A stretch of 64,000 nucleotides of DNA from Leishmania donovani (Eukaryota; Euglenozoa; Kinetoplastea; Trypanosomatida; Trypanosomatidae): the NCBI RefSeq assembly GCF_000227135.1, contig NC_018239.1, forward strand, positions 1-64,000, read 5' to 3'. Positions 1-9,346 of the stretch are shown here, piece after piece. The notes under the pieces are model-generated. The model worked only from the letters and a program-made list of their open reading frames with translations, was not told where the DNA came from and ran no database searches. Made by a program: the position numbers and the translations under genes. Within the stretch, counting starts at the first letter, position 1, and each line of letters opens with the position of its first letter.

Positions 1-28
1 CTAACCCTAACCCTAACCCTAACCCTAA
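1..28. repeat. Telomeric CCCTAA repeats (chromosome end)
   Basis: Four full CCCTAA units plus a partial one begin the window. The C-rich strand reads 5' to 3' away from the end, which is the orientation expected for a left chromosome terminus. TTAGGG-type repeats are the standard trypanosomatid telomere. The array is short here, probably because the assembly stops inside it. Confidence 0.96.
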
Positions 29-106
29 CCAGTACACCAGTACACCGTCACGCCCCCGTCCTGTTGGAGAGGGTGTCGCTGTGCAAGGAATCAGTGGAGA
101 GAAAAA
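29..106. repeat. Telomere-associated block with CCAGTACA octamers
   Basis: Two perfect tandem copies of the octamer CCAGTACA occupy 29-44, followed by about 60 unique bases. The block is sandwiched between two CCCTAA arrays. Leishmania chromosome ends are known to carry a conserved telomere-associated sequence with conserved blocks next to the hexamers, and this segment fits that description. The name of the family is from memory; the octamers and the sandwich layout are directly visible. Confidence 0.75.
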
Positions 107-142
107 CCCTAACCCTAACCCTAACCCTAACCCTAACCCTAA
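107..142. repeat. Internal telomeric CCCTAA block
   Basis: Six uninterrupted CCCTAA hexamers lie 78 bases inside the terminal array, in the same orientation. Interstitial telomere blocks separated by the octamer segment are typical of Leishmania ends. Confidence 0.93.
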
Positions 143-1861
143 CGGTAAATGTCCGTCTGCGGGAACAATGTCACATCCGGATCTGTACCGTAGCGCGTTC
201 CGGCAGCTGCACCAGTACTCTGGGAGAGTGGTTTTCGTCATGTCCATAAGGTGCACGTCAGCATGTTCAATGGCGACCTCTTTTATGACCTCAGCGGAGC
301 ATGGTGAATCGATGAGTGCGCGAAAGGAGTTGGAAAGGTGCAACACAGGAGTCAGGGTCCCGCGCTATGTAGGTTGATGCCGTCCGTTGCGTGCATTAGG
401 CCTTTAAGTTGCCCGTCGTGGGGGCTGCTTGGGTCGCCGGACGCAGCCGTATGTTCGCCGTTGCGTAGAGAACTGTGAAACGCATCCGCACACCTCTTCA
501 GCACTCGCTGGGCATCCACTCAAGGAAGGATGGAAACACGGGAACGACGACAAGCGGCCTGGTGAGCTGGAGGTTCGGAGAATCCGTTGCGGCTGCTGGC
601 ATGCCAGCGAACTCAGCTAGAAGCTTTTTAAGAATCTGCACGGCGCCGCGGCTCCATCGCGACAGCTCTTGTGATTGATGGCGAAAGGATGACGCTTGCT
701 GAACAGACAAACGAGCGAGAAGGCGCCGCTGCCGCTATCCTGCCGGAGTCTCTCCAGGGGAGACGGCTGAGGAATGGAAGGGTAGCCGTACAGCCTGCGC
801 TCTCTGGTGAGTCCTTGGATTGTCGCAGGGGCTTTCAGCGTAAGCGTTGTTTTCGCCACACACTGAAGTGCACCATTTCGCACCGACGAAGGCTCTGTAC
901 GCAGAATTTTTTTTCGCCGAGTTGCCGGCCTGCTATGGAAGCTGCCCACCCTGCCGCGCAACGGCCTACTCCAACCCCCCCACATGATTTTGCGGCGTGT
1001 TTTGGATGACTAGATTTGCGGGAGTCGTTGCAAACCTTCTTGCTAGCAGGGATGCTTTGGGAGCGGTCTACAGATTCACTCGCCTGACTCCATCGTCACT
1101 GCAGGCAGCTCATATACGGGGGGATTTTCCGGTGATTGCTGTGATGCCGGTGCCGTATCGGTGACGCTGCTGCGGCCACTGTTCCGTGAGCCTTGCTGTG
1201 GAAGAGTCTCTATGTTTTGAGGGTGGAGCTTAGGCCAGCTGGAAAGGTCGACGCTGTGGAAAGGAGCAGGATCGCTTGCGGGGAATTTCTTCGGTGCATG
1301 AACACCGCGCACGTTTTCACTTTGTGAAACGAGGAGATGCGCCTAGAAGGCTCTTCTTAATGCTCTGCTGTGTTGCGCCAAAGGTAGTGAGCAATACTGG
1401 TTTTTCTCCCGACGGAAGCCGCTTGACTGTCCCTGGCTGGGCAACTGCATCCTCAGCATGTCCGTGTCCGACTCTCCTGCACCGTAATTTTGAAACATGG
1501 ATTCTCCCATATTAACGGACACAGTGTTTCCTCCGTGAAATTTGCACTGATTGGACTGTTCTGTGCTGATGTTACTTTATTCTGAACGTGCTATGGCGCC
1601 GCGGCTGACACGTCTACTCCTCTTCCAGAAGGATGCTCGTTGCGAACACTTTACGGCGTAGAATAGAGTGCAGCATGAGCACAGGCATGGGCTGCTAAGC
1701 ACTCGTCGTCCCTTGTAGTGCATATGGTGGCTCCAGCAAATGTACTTTTTGAGCCGTTCGTGCGCTCTGGCTCTGTGCCACAACCCCTCGCTCTTTCTCC
1801 GCTTGTCGCTGCCCTATCTATACACACTCAAAAGCTGCCTTAATGCTTGCGGAGATACCAC
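143..1861. other. Subtelomeric spacer without a supported gene
   Basis: About 1.7 kb separates the telomere repeats from the first gene. The open frames here are short, lack consistent codon bias, and several have no ATG. Because every downstream gene points away from the telomere, the start of the polycistronic transcription unit should lie in or near this spacer, which is an inference. A pyrimidine-rich stretch at about 1786-1830 precedes the first gene and may be its trans-splicing signal. Confidence 0.6.
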
Positions 1862-2575
1862 ATGGATACGCCCTTCATTGTTGTGGACTCGCGAACAGGT
1901 TTTCACGTAGCATCGAGTCACCTGCGATTGTTGAGCGCTGAGGAAAGGAGTAAAAGTGCTTTGGCTGTGTTGTGCAACACGATCTTTCTTCAATGGGCGT
2001 GTATTGACGATAATACTACCGATATTGTGTCCAGGAGCAGCTCTTCCTCCTTCACTGTTGAGACGCCCTTGAGCAGCGATATGCATGGTGATGTGCAGTA
2101 CTTTCACTTCAAAAACAGTTTTTTGTGTGTGGTTTTCGCGAAAAGGCGGCACGAACTCTATGAGCGCTATGCGGAGTGCATCGTGGAGGAGGCCGTCTGC
2201 GGCCGTGCAAGTAAACTGAGCGCAGCGGCGCACATCCAGAGGTGTGCTGAGTCAGTTTTCAAAGATAGCATCCGCGCGTTGTTTGGAGGCGCCGGAGTCA
2301 AGGACTATGCAATAGTCACGCAGGGACCGTATGGCTGCTTGAATCTTGGGGGTGGTTTTTTGAGCGAACGGTGCGGCGTTTTCAACGCCCTTGTGCGCCG
2401 CACGTTTTCTTCTGGAGTGCACGTTGCAGGCAATCTGATGTATTCAGTAATTATTCGCGGTGAGACGGTTTATGCCGTAGCAGCGTGGGGTGTGTCTGTA
2501 GAGTGTTTAGAAGTTTTCGGCGATGATGTTCTCTGTTCGTGGGCGTTAACATTATGTAGTGTGACGGCGCATTAG
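1862..2575 (+). CDS. Hypothetical protein, 237 aa
   Basis: This is the most telomere-proximal open frame with coding character. I do not recognise the family. The protein is soluble-looking, with no clear membrane span and no obvious catalytic motif. A Ser-rich stretch lies around residues 55-65, and a Gly-rich turn (residues about 165-185) precedes a hydrophobic C-terminal third. The start is the first ATG in this frame after the pyrimidine tract; an out-of-frame ATG at 1843 lies slightly upstream. Codon use is more A/T-ending than in genes further inside, as in its neighbours eIF2B alpha and the PITH gene. Its position at the start of the gene array makes it probably transcribed first. Confidence 0.65.
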   Translation: MDTPFIVVDSRTGFHVASSHLRLLSAEERSKSALAVLCNTIFLQWACIDDNTTDIVSRSSSSSFTVETPLSSDMHGDVQYFHFKNSFLCVVFAKRRHELYERYAECIVEEAVCGRASKLSAAAHIQRCAESVFKDSIRALFGGAGVKDYAIVTQGPYGCLNLGGGFLSERCGVFNALVRRTFSSGVHVAGNLMYSVIIRGETVYAVAAWGVSVECLEVFGDDVLCSWALTLCSVTAH

Positions 2576-2785
2576 TGCTGTGAAAAAAAAAATATCGCGA
2601 CTGATTACTGCGCATTTGTTGCATTCGAAGTTGAGGCGCGTCGGCTCATCTTCGGTGGATATCGTTTTTGAACTCACTGTTGTTACTTCCATGCTAACAT
2701 CCTATGAATGTACGTGAAGCGATGGACGTGTTGCTGCTTTCTTTTTCTGTTTATATCGTCTCCTCTCTAATTTACTCTGTGCGTC

Positions 2786-2803
2786 ATCTTTCTCCTTATT
2801 CAG
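2786..2803 (+). promoter_or_regulatory. Likely trans-splice acceptor for the eIF2B alpha gene
   Basis: A run of pyrimidines ends in CAG at 2801-2803, 29 bases before the ATG at 2832, with no ATG between. This is the usual layout of a kinetoplastid spliced-leader acceptor. Confidence 0.6.
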
Positions 2804-2831
2804 CGATTGTAATATATCGGCAGGCGAAAGG

Positions 2832-3737
2832 ATGGACGTCCCAAGCGAAGATTACGATGTGAGCATTATGATACAGGCAATTCACGAGGTTCAAGATGTT
2901 TTGACCTCTAGGCAGTTTGCTACTTTTTCTGAAGTGGACACGGAGATCGGCAAGACGCTGAAGCGGTACGAGGCTTTCGGTGACGGTTTCGAGAGATTTC
3001 ACGTCAACTTGACCAAAGATGCGCTGCAGTCTAACGACTTGCAGAAGAGCCTCAAGGATATGGATAAGCGCTGTCAAGATCGCCTGAGAGACTGCGCGTC
3101 TAGCCAGAAGGATCAGATTAATGACATTTTGCCCTTTATACGTAATACATCTTCCATTCTCGTTCACGGGTCGGGCAATTTGCTGGCGCTAACTATTGCC
3201 TGCTCCATTCAGGAGCATGAGGGGGTTCGCTTTTACATCTGCGAAGGGCGACCCGCGCGCAAGGGCTATCCCCATGGCTCCGGCGAGCAGCTGCTAGAAA
3301 AGGTGCTCGCAACACCGGAAGGTATGCGGCTAAAGGACAAGCTGCATAATTATTGCAGGATCGTGCCTGACAGCGGTGTGAGCTCGGTGATGAACAATGT
3401 GGACTTCGTCATTATGGGAGCGTACTGTGTGACAGAGCACGGTGGACTCGTTCACTCCACGGGCTCCCTTCAGATTGCCATAGTGGCCGCCTTCCGTAAT
3501 GTTCCTTGCTACGTGTTGTGTGAGACTTTCAAGTTTGCGCACATTTTTCCTCTTAGCACTGACGATCTGAAACAGCCGGAGGATGGCGCCGGAGAAGTGG
3601 TTCCTTTGGTGGAGTTTGTGCCGCCGTCCATGATCACGCTTATCTTTTCGGAGCAGGGTATCATGCCGCCTTCTGCAGTCGCTGATGAGATGTTCCGTTT
3701 TCACACGGCTCCTTCTGCTCCAGGAAAGCGGCGATAA
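2832..3737 (+). CDS. Translation initiation factor eIF2B subunit alpha
   Basis: This is the regulatory alpha subunit of the guanine-nucleotide exchange factor for eIF2. It acts in the cytosol in the eIF2B decamer and senses phosphorylated eIF2 alpha. The 301 residues match the usual length of about 305. Features typical of the IF-2B/ribose-1-phosphate isomerase-like fold are visible: an N-terminal helical region (1-95), then a Rossmann-like part with VHGSGN near residue 111, ICEGRPARKGY near 136, FVIMGAYCVTEHGGLVHSTG near 192, and the CETFKFAHIFPLS segment near 230. The ATG is the first after a well-placed splice acceptor. eIF2B delta and beta share the fold, but the short length and absence of a long N-terminal extension favour alpha. 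Confidence 0.9.
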   Translation: MDVPSEDYDVSIMIQAIHEVQDVLTSRQFATFSEVDTEIGKTLKRYEAFGDGFERFHVNLTKDALQSNDLQKSLKDMDKRCQDRLRDCASSQKDQINDILPFIRNTSSILVHGSGNLLALTIACSIQEHEGVRFYICEGRPARKGYPHGSGEQLLEKVLATPEGMRLKDKLHNYCRIVPDSGVSSVMNNVDFVIMGAYCVTEHGGLVHSTGSLQIAIVAAFRNVPCYVLCETFKFAHIFPLSTDDLKQPEDGAGEVVPLVEFVPPSMITLIFSEQGIMPPSAVADEMFRFHTAPSAPGKRR

Positions 3738-4141
3738 AAGGGCACCTGTTTTGAGCATTATACGTTAAGGTATATGTAGGTGTGCGTTTGTTTCTGTATG
3801 TGCTTAGTGGAACGCGCTGAAGTAGTGTGCTGGACGTGTTAAAGCAATCTTGCTGATGCTCTCACTGCACTTGCAGAGCCCTACTGCTTTCGGTCAATCT
3901 TTCGTTTCGCTGCATTTGCGCAATGGGATACCTGCGTGAAGATTTGCGTGTTTTTGTCTACCTGGAAAAAGAATGGGCCCTCACGTGCATGTTGCGCTTT
4001 GAGTATGTCTCTACGTCACCATTTCTCTCTGCTTTCGCTTTCTGCCACTGCTGCGTGCGTGAAAATCACGCTTTGAAGGGGAAGGTGCATCGTGCTCTTA
4101 AGAGAAGGAAAACTACACAAATTTACGATCAAGGTGACATT
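3738..4141 (+). other. Spacer between the eIF2B alpha and PITH genes
   Basis: About 400 bases hold the 3' UTR of eIF2B alpha and the splice signal of the next gene. The PITH reading frame stays open upstream to about 3923, but this part has no coding character, contains the pyrimidine tract, and precedes the likely acceptor AG, so I left it out of the gene. Confidence 0.6.
4020..4078 (+). promoter_or_regulatory. Likely trans-splice acceptor for the PITH gene
   Basis: A tract of mainly T and C at 4020-4053 is followed by an AG at 4077-4078. The first ATG after this AG is 4142, in frame with the PITH domain. This decides the start against an ATG further upstream that lies before the tract. Confidence 0.55.
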
Positions 4142-4789
4142 ATGCCTTGTAACTGCCGTCAGGGCACCGCATTGCACAGCCACGTTGGCGACCAACTTGC
4201 AAGCGAGGGAGTCTTTGGCCTCGGCGTTCCTATAAATGATGCCGTGGACCTGAGTGCAATCCAACTCTGGAATAGCCGAAATACACCCGCGGAGGCTGGG
4301 CGGCTCTTCGACGTGAGCAAATCCGCAAACCAGGACCCCATCAGCAGCGATGATGACCAGGAACTGCTGATTAGCGCTCCGCTTTCGTCTGTGTGCCGTA
4401 TAAAAGGTGTCTCGTTCGTGGCGCCGGCTAATGAGACCGCACCGTCGCGTGTGAAGATCTTTGTAAACCTCGTGAATGTGGCAGGGTTCAGCTCGGTTCA
4501 GCGGCTAGTCCCACAGGAGCAGCTGCAACTCGCAGGCGGTGGTTCCGAGGAGCGGATCGTCTACCGAGTGAGTGCAGCCAAGTTCTCTTCGGTTTCCTCG
4601 CTCACCTTCTTTTTTGATGAGAGCTTCAATGGTGCTGAGACGAAGGTGCTGCGCATCGAACTGTTCGGGGAAAACACAGGCAAGACAACGCAGCAACAGG
4701 TGGCAACGAATATTGTCTACGAGGGTCGTGGGAATCCTGCCGATCACCAGAGCAGCGAAGAAAAGAAGTTGCTTTTTGAGGTTAGATGA
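4142..4789 (+). CDS. PITH-domain protein (PITHD1/TXNL1-like)
   Basis: The 215-residue protein is almost entirely one PITH domain, the proteasome-interacting domain found at the C-terminus of thioredoxin-like TXNL1 and alone in PITHD1. Supporting segments are LWNSRNTPAEAGRLF near residue 41, the SDDDQELLISAPLSSVCRIKG stretch near 68, SRVKIFVN near 100, and a C-terminal LFGE element near 180 preceding the tail. A Cys-x-Cys near residue 3-5 is not a thioredoxin active site, and no thioredoxin domain precedes it. PITH proteins associate with the 26S proteasome in other eukaryotes, so its position next to proteasome beta-1 is noteworthy, although kinetoplastid arrays are usually functionally mixed. 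Confidence 0.85.
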   Translation: MPCNCRQGTALHSHVGDQLASEGVFGLGVPINDAVDLSAIQLWNSRNTPAEAGRLFDVSKSANQDPISSDDDQELLISAPLSSVCRIKGVSFVAPANETAPSRVKIFVNLVNVAGFSSVQRLVPQEQLQLAGGGSEERIVYRVSAAKFSSVSSLTFFFDESFNGAETKVLRIELFGENTGKTTQQQVATNIVYEGRGNPADHQSSEEKKLLFEVR

Positions 4790-5189
4790 GAGAGAAGGAG
4801 GGGTGGAGTTTTTGGTGGATGCTTTCGCTGTTTGTATCTTTGCTCTATGATGATGATAGAATGGGCGGTTCACGAAATCAGCGGAGGTAAAAAAAAAATG
4901 GAAGTCCAGTTTCTGGTGTTTTTTCGTGCTGGCGGCAGGAGGACCTGCTCGTGGTTAATCGTTGTATTGGCAGTCGCTTTCTACAGTCTATTGCCCGTAA
5001 AGCAGTATATCTATTATGTGTGTGTGTGCGTCTCACAAGTGCTCCCTTCTCTTCTTGCTCTCATGTTCTTGCTGCTTGTGAAACACGCATAAGTTTGTCG
5101 TTAGTCGTTCTATCTTTTTTTTTCATCTCGCTGTTCTTTGGTCTTCTGACTGGCCTGCGCACCCGAAAGGAAAGACCGAAAGAGAAAAG
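4790..5189 (+). other. Spacer between the PITH and proteasome beta-1 genes
   Basis: The stretch contains the PITH 3' UTR, an A8-9 run near 4890, a short TG repeat near 5015-5030, and the pyrimidine tract for the next gene. I see no coding or RNA gene in it. Confidence 0.6.
5110..5169 (+). promoter_or_regulatory. Likely trans-splice acceptor for the proteasome beta-1 gene
   Basis: A long T-rich pyrimidine tract (about 5110-5147, including T9) is followed by an AG at 5168-5169, 21 bases before the ATG at 5190. Confidence 0.6.
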
Positions 5190-6041
5190 ATGCTCCAGCG
5201 CCCTGATCATACTCTTCTGCAGGATCCTTCGTATCCGAAGGATATTGAGCAGAAGCTGACGGAGAATGGGCCAGCACAGGCTGGCAAGCAGCTTTTTCAG
5301 CCGGATCTCGCCGTTATTGACCCGCAGCTGAGCGAGGCCGTCTCTCTGGGCACAACAATTCTTGCTGTATCGTACAAAGGCGGTGTTGTTCTTGCCGCGG
5401 ACTCGCGCACTTCGTCCGGCACGTATGTCGTGAATCGTGCCAGCAACAAGCTGACGAAGCTGACCGAGAAGATTTATTGCTGTCGAAGTGGTTCTGCCGC
5501 GGATACACAGGCTCTCGCTGAGCGCGTCTCGAACTACCTCGGTAGCTATCAAACGGATATCGGCGCAGACGTGAACGTTGCCACGGCAGCGAATCTGTTT
5601 CACAAAATGTGCTACGTGAACAGATGGAACATCTCGGCGGGCATCATCGTCGCTGGGTACGACCCGATCAACGGAGGCTCAGTGTACAGCATCCCATCTG
5701 GCGGGTCATGCGTAAAGCTCGACTATGCACTTGGCGGCAGCGGCTCCATTTTCCTGTACTCTTTCTTTGATGCCAACTATAAACCGGGTATGTCGAAGAG
5801 CGAGTGCGTTGCCTTCTGCCAGCGTGCTGTTGCGCACGCGTACAGCCGCGACGGCTCCAGCGGCGGTCTGATCCGGACGATCACTCTCGACGCTGAAGAG
5901 GCAGAGGACCTGACGGTCCCGTGGAAACGGTCGCCCTACTGCATGGAGAAGGATCCAAAATATCAGGTGCAGGCCGTGCAGAACCCGCCCTTCAGCAGCA
6001 GCGCCAAGGTTACCGGAAATCGGATGTCTTCGACAGGGTGA
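5190..6041 (+). CDS. 20S proteasome subunit beta-1 (catalytic)
   Basis: This is a catalytic subunit of the 20S core particle responsible for caspase-like cleavage. A 54-residue propeptide ends in Gly54, and processing would expose Thr55 as the nucleophile (LG/TTILAV). With Thr55 counted as 1, the catalytic Asp17 and Lys33 are present. The CCRSGSAAD segment is a beta-1 hallmark and places Arg at mature position 45, the residue that favours acidic P1 side chains. The 283-residue length is normal for a proprotein with a short C-terminal extension. The subunit is predicted to be active. Beta-2 or beta-5 are less likely because of the CCRSGSAAD sequence. Confidence 0.95.
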   Translation: MLQRPDHTLLQDPSYPKDIEQKLTENGPAQAGKQLFQPDLAVIDPQLSEAVSLGTTILAVSYKGGVVLAADSRTSSGTYVVNRASNKLTKLTEKIYCCRSGSAADTQALAERVSNYLGSYQTDIGADVNVATAANLFHKMCYVNRWNISAGIIVAGYDPINGGSVYSIPSGGSCVKLDYALGGSGSIFLYSFFDANYKPGMSKSECVAFCQRAVAHAYSRDGSSGGLIRTITLDAEEAEDLTVPWKRSPYCMEKDPKYQVQAVQNPPFSSSAKVTGNRMSSTG

Positions 6042-6577
6042 GAGCGGATTCTGTTGCACGAGCCGCGTTATTATCTACGTGCTCTTTCGTTTTCGTTTTC
6101 TTTCTGTATCTGACGTATGTAGGCGTACTTGCTTCTCTGGCTCTGACGTGTCAAAACCTCTACGGATGGAGTATTGAGACCGTGGCCAAGAGCGGCTGGA
6201 TGAATGAAGAAAAAGATACCGCAGATCTGGTAAGAAGTCCGATAGTGTGTCGGGTCACATCGGTGGTATATTCACGTGTCTGACTACTCCACAAGCACCT
6301 TTGTACGCGAGAGAGCGAAGCACAACGCCGTCTCTTCTGTACTCGTGATTGTGTGTGTATGAGAAGTTCGTCATATGCTGTGTGTTTTTCTGGTCATAAA
6401 GTGCTTTTTCTGTGTTCGCGATCTGGACCATTTGGAAAGCGAAAATAGCTGCCCCTCCTTAATGCTTTTTTGACTCCGCTTCTCCATGGCCGCTCCTCCT
6501 TCGATCTCCGTGTTGAGCTCTTATTTTCTTGTTTTGATAGCTCAAGTTCAGTAGCGCAGCATTTGCGTGCGATAGGG
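6042..6577 (+). other. Spacer between proteasome beta-1 and mS29
   Basis: The region holds the 3' UTR of the proteasome gene and a C/T-rich tract at about 6450-6535. The mS29 frame stays open up to an ATG at 6470, but that ATG lies inside the pyrimidine tract and upstream of the likely acceptor AG (6539-6540). Confidence 0.55.
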
Positions 6578-8074
6578 ATGAGAGGGCAGCTCGTGCAAAA
6601 AGGCGCGGCGGCGCTCTACGCTGGTCCAAAGATCGCCTCCTACACAGATGCGTGCGAAGCCCCAGTCGCAATGTGGGAAGGAGCTATTCCGCTGAAGCAT
6701 GAGCGCGTGCTCAACAGCGGCGTTGTCACTCGCGTAGTAAAGAAAACATACTCCCACCCACCGGAGATTCATCCGACCAACTTGAGCTTCAATGACATTG
6801 ATTCCATGTATTGCTTGGGGAACGACGAGCTGATCAAGTACTTCCCCGAGGGCGTGGGCGGAAAGATGATGCAGCTCATGCCCCCAGGTCACCCACGCGG
6901 TTTCTTGTACCGGAAGCAGAGTCACCTCCTGAATTGCTTCATTGACAAGCTTCCCTTTTGGCAAAGCAAAGAAAGGGCGCTGCGCTCTCTGACGAACGGT
7001 CGTCCCGGATTCATCATGGATGGCCCGACAGGGTGCGGCAAGAGCGCGCTGCTCTGCCAGGCAGTGCACTACGCACGGTCTCGCGACATCATTACTCTGT
7101 ACATCGCAAACGCAAAGGCGTGGACGCATGGAGAGTGGTGCTGGCCTAGCACGATTCTGCCGGGCTTTTTCGATGCACCGGATGCGGCACGAGAGTTTCT
7201 TCGCACGGTGGCAGAAGCGAATCGCTCTCTCTTGCAGGCGTGGGAGCTGAGGGTGACGCCGCAGGACTTGCCTCTTGAACAAGGCGAGAAGCAGCCGCGC
7301 TCCCTCTATGACCTTTGTGAGTGGGGCCACCGCGCTGTGTCACCAGCGTCTATTGACCGACAGAGCGTATGTATCAAGTTTTTCTTCGACGAGATTAGAG
7401 CCGAGAAAACGAAGCCCATCGTCATAGCCGTGGACGGGTGGAATCTGTTTTCCCATGAGACACACTTCCGCTACCCGCACCCTGACTTCCTGCGTACTCT
7501 AACAACGCTGAACGACGGGTCGACGGACGTAGATCTCTACCCACAAGAGCTGCCCCGCATTCCGGCGTCGCGACTGAGCTTTGTGCGCGGCCTTAACAAA
7601 CTGATTCTCTCCAAGCAGGACCCCAACAAGTTTTTTATCACTTGTACTACGCGTGACTTCAAACCCTTTGACGGTGTCAGCGGATTCGCCGACGTGGAGA
7701 ACGACCGTTTCAAGAATAGTCTCGATGAGTACGCTCCGTACGACCCGGAGAAAGACTCCTTTTTCCACCCTATGCAGGTGGACAACTTTACCGAGTACGA
7801 GTACAGGGCGTTCCTCCGCTTCGCCATCAACTCTGGTGAGCTGGCGGGCCTCGGCTGGGGCCCGATGTGGCACTACTCAAGCGACTTTGAGCGGAAGCTG
7901 TACAAGATCGACTTTATGTCAGACCGCAACCCGCAGCGCGTCGTCGATCACTATCATCAAGAGCTCGTGTGGCGTTACGAGTACAAGCGCACGCGGCAGA
8001 AACAGTACCTGCTAGCGCGACGCAAGATGTGGCAGGGCGCCGAGGTGTCTAATCCACTGCGCAACGGCAAGTGA
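6578..8074 (+). CDS. Mitochondrial ribosomal protein mS29 (DAP3 family)
   Basis: DAP3/mS29 is a GTP-binding protein of the small mitoribosomal subunit. A Walker A motif GPTGCGKS lies at residues 149-156 (Lys155), preceded by the family segment around PPGHPRGFLYRKQSHLLNC and a substrate-like region after it. The downstream DGWNLFSHETHFRYPHPDF part near residue 287 matches the conserved DAP3 block after Walker B. The chosen start gives 498 residues and a short basic N-terminus suited to mitochondrial import; it is the first ATG after the probable splice acceptor. The trypanosomatid mitoribosome is known to be protein-rich, and mS29 orthologues of this length are expected. Confidence 0.88.
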   Translation: MRGQLVQKGAAALYAGPKIASYTDACEAPVAMWEGAIPLKHERVLNSGVVTRVVKKTYSHPPEIHPTNLSFNDIDSMYCLGNDELIKYFPEGVGGKMMQLMPPGHPRGFLYRKQSHLLNCFIDKLPFWQSKERALRSLTNGRPGFIMDGPTGCGKSALLCQAVHYARSRDIITLYIANAKAWTHGEWCWPSTILPGFFDAPDAAREFLRTVAEANRSLLQAWELRVTPQDLPLEQGEKQPRSLYDLCEWGHRAVSPASIDRQSVCIKFFFDEIRAEKTKPIVIAVDGWNLFSHETHFRYPHPDFLRTLTTLNDGSTDVDLYPQELPRIPASRLSFVRGLNKLILSKQDPNKFFITCTTRDFKPFDGVSGFADVENDRFKNSLDEYAPYDPEKDSFFHPMQVDNFTEYEYRAFLRFAINSGELAGLGWGPMWHYSSDFERKLYKIDFMSDRNPQRVVDHYHQELVWRYEYKRTRQKQYLLARRKMWQGAEVSNPLRNGK

Positions 8075-8669
8075 GAAGCTCGGGCCTCTCCTCAGTGCGA
8101 TGGGAGCAGGCTTGTCTTGTAGTCGTTCTCGACTTTTTTTTTCGGTTTTCCATTTTGAGCTGTTGCTGTGCTAGTGGTTGTGAAGGATAAGTTCTAGCTG
8201 CCGCCGAGGAGGCTGTTGTGGATGGCTGCAGGATTGAAACAGGTCCGCATTCCGTTCGTCTCTGACGCAACTGGAGCTATTCGAGGGTCGTACTGAGAGT
8301 GGTTGCTTGCGTCATGTTCCGGTGCACGCGGCTGTGACGATGAAGCGTTGCGCTTAAGGCAGTGGTTCGTGTCCGAGGATGTTGCACCATGCCGACCTCG
8401 CGGTTTTGTTGCTGGAGCACAAACAAGAGGCCCGAGGGTTGCCTATTCGAATGCGTATCAAATGCTCTGTGCTCCTCAATTTCCCAAACGCGACGAGAAT
8501 CGCTCTTGGTTTCCTTTTCTATGTCGCATCGGCAAATAGTTCAAAAAAGAAAAAGAGGGGCTCCGCCGGTGTTCGTTGCGCCTTGGAAAAGCGGGCAGCA
8601 AACAAGAAAACGGCCCGCTGCTTTTTGTCCTCCGGCTTGCACTAAGCGGGAGGCGGGCGAGAAGCCACA
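8075..8669 (+). other. Spacer between mS29 and the 107-residue gene
   Basis: About 600 bases hold a T8 run near 8133 and an A/G-rich block near 8540-8560. Short frames here lack an ATG in context or coding bias. I see nothing beyond UTR sequence. Confidence 0.5.
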
Positions 8670-8993
8670 ATGGCAAAACGTGACAAGAGGCGCACAGCGC
8701 TGGTGCAACAGAACTTTGACAGCTTGAAGAGGTTCTATGCGATTTCGCCTTTCGCGGCCGCGGAGCGAGCAACTCTCCCGCCTGTATACTCTGGTGTCTA
8801 CAGTCGGCGCGCAGCTATGAATTCATACCACGTTGTAGGCTCCTCACGAGACCAGATCGTCTTGGAAGCCATGCGCACCTTCACTCCGTCGACGTGCACG
8901 AAGGAGGTGCTGGATTTGTATCTAGAGGTGGCGGCGCTCGTGTCGCTTTACTTCGACACGAAGGAGCAGCTGCTTGCGCTGCCAGATGTTTGA
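8670..8993 (+). CDS. Small hypothetical protein, 107 aa
   Basis: I do not recognise this protein. It starts with a basic MAKRDKRR segment, continues through a Phe/Tyr-rich stretch (FDSLKRFYAISPF), and ends in a predicted helix (about residues 70-100) rich in Leu, Val and Glu. There is no signal peptide or membrane span. The ATG lies between two well-spaced genes, and the frame shows GC-ending codons like its neighbours, so it is probably a real small gene. A mitochondrial or ribosome-associated role would be speculation. Confidence 0.6.
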   Translation: MAKRDKRRTALVQQNFDSLKRFYAISPFAAAERATLPPVYSGVYSRRAAMNSYHVVGSSRDQIVLEAMRTFTPSTCTKEVLDLYLEVAALVSLYFDTKEQLLALPDV

Positions 8994-9346
8994 GAGCCGT
9001 TTTCAGGTGAGCAGAGCACCTTTCCGAAAAAAAAATATATAAAAAAGTCGCATGCAGCTGGTCAGCGTCGTTCTCGTTTCACACGTGCTTTGCCGTACGC
9101 AGAGTGGTTTGGGCCGTCTTGGAGGCCTCTACCGGTAGTCGCCCGCGTACGGTATCCCCGTTGCCGGCCACATGGAATGCGAAAGGTCGAACTGCACTTA
9201 GTAAATCTCTCTCTGTGAAACTCCCTTTTACGGAATGAACTGCGCTCCCATTCTCTACGGCGTTTCTCTTTGGCGTGTTACTCGTGTTTTTTTCTCTCGC
9301 TGATAAGCCCGTCGTGCCGCCTCAGAGAGGGTCTTCATGCGAGAGT
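8994..9346 (+). other. Spacer before the pseudophosphatase gene
   Basis: It contains an A/T-only patch (about 9028-9046) close to the preceding stop, a likely polyadenylation neighbourhood, and a T7 pyrimidine tract at about 9283-9300 that probably drives trans-splicing of the next gene. Confidence 0.5.
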
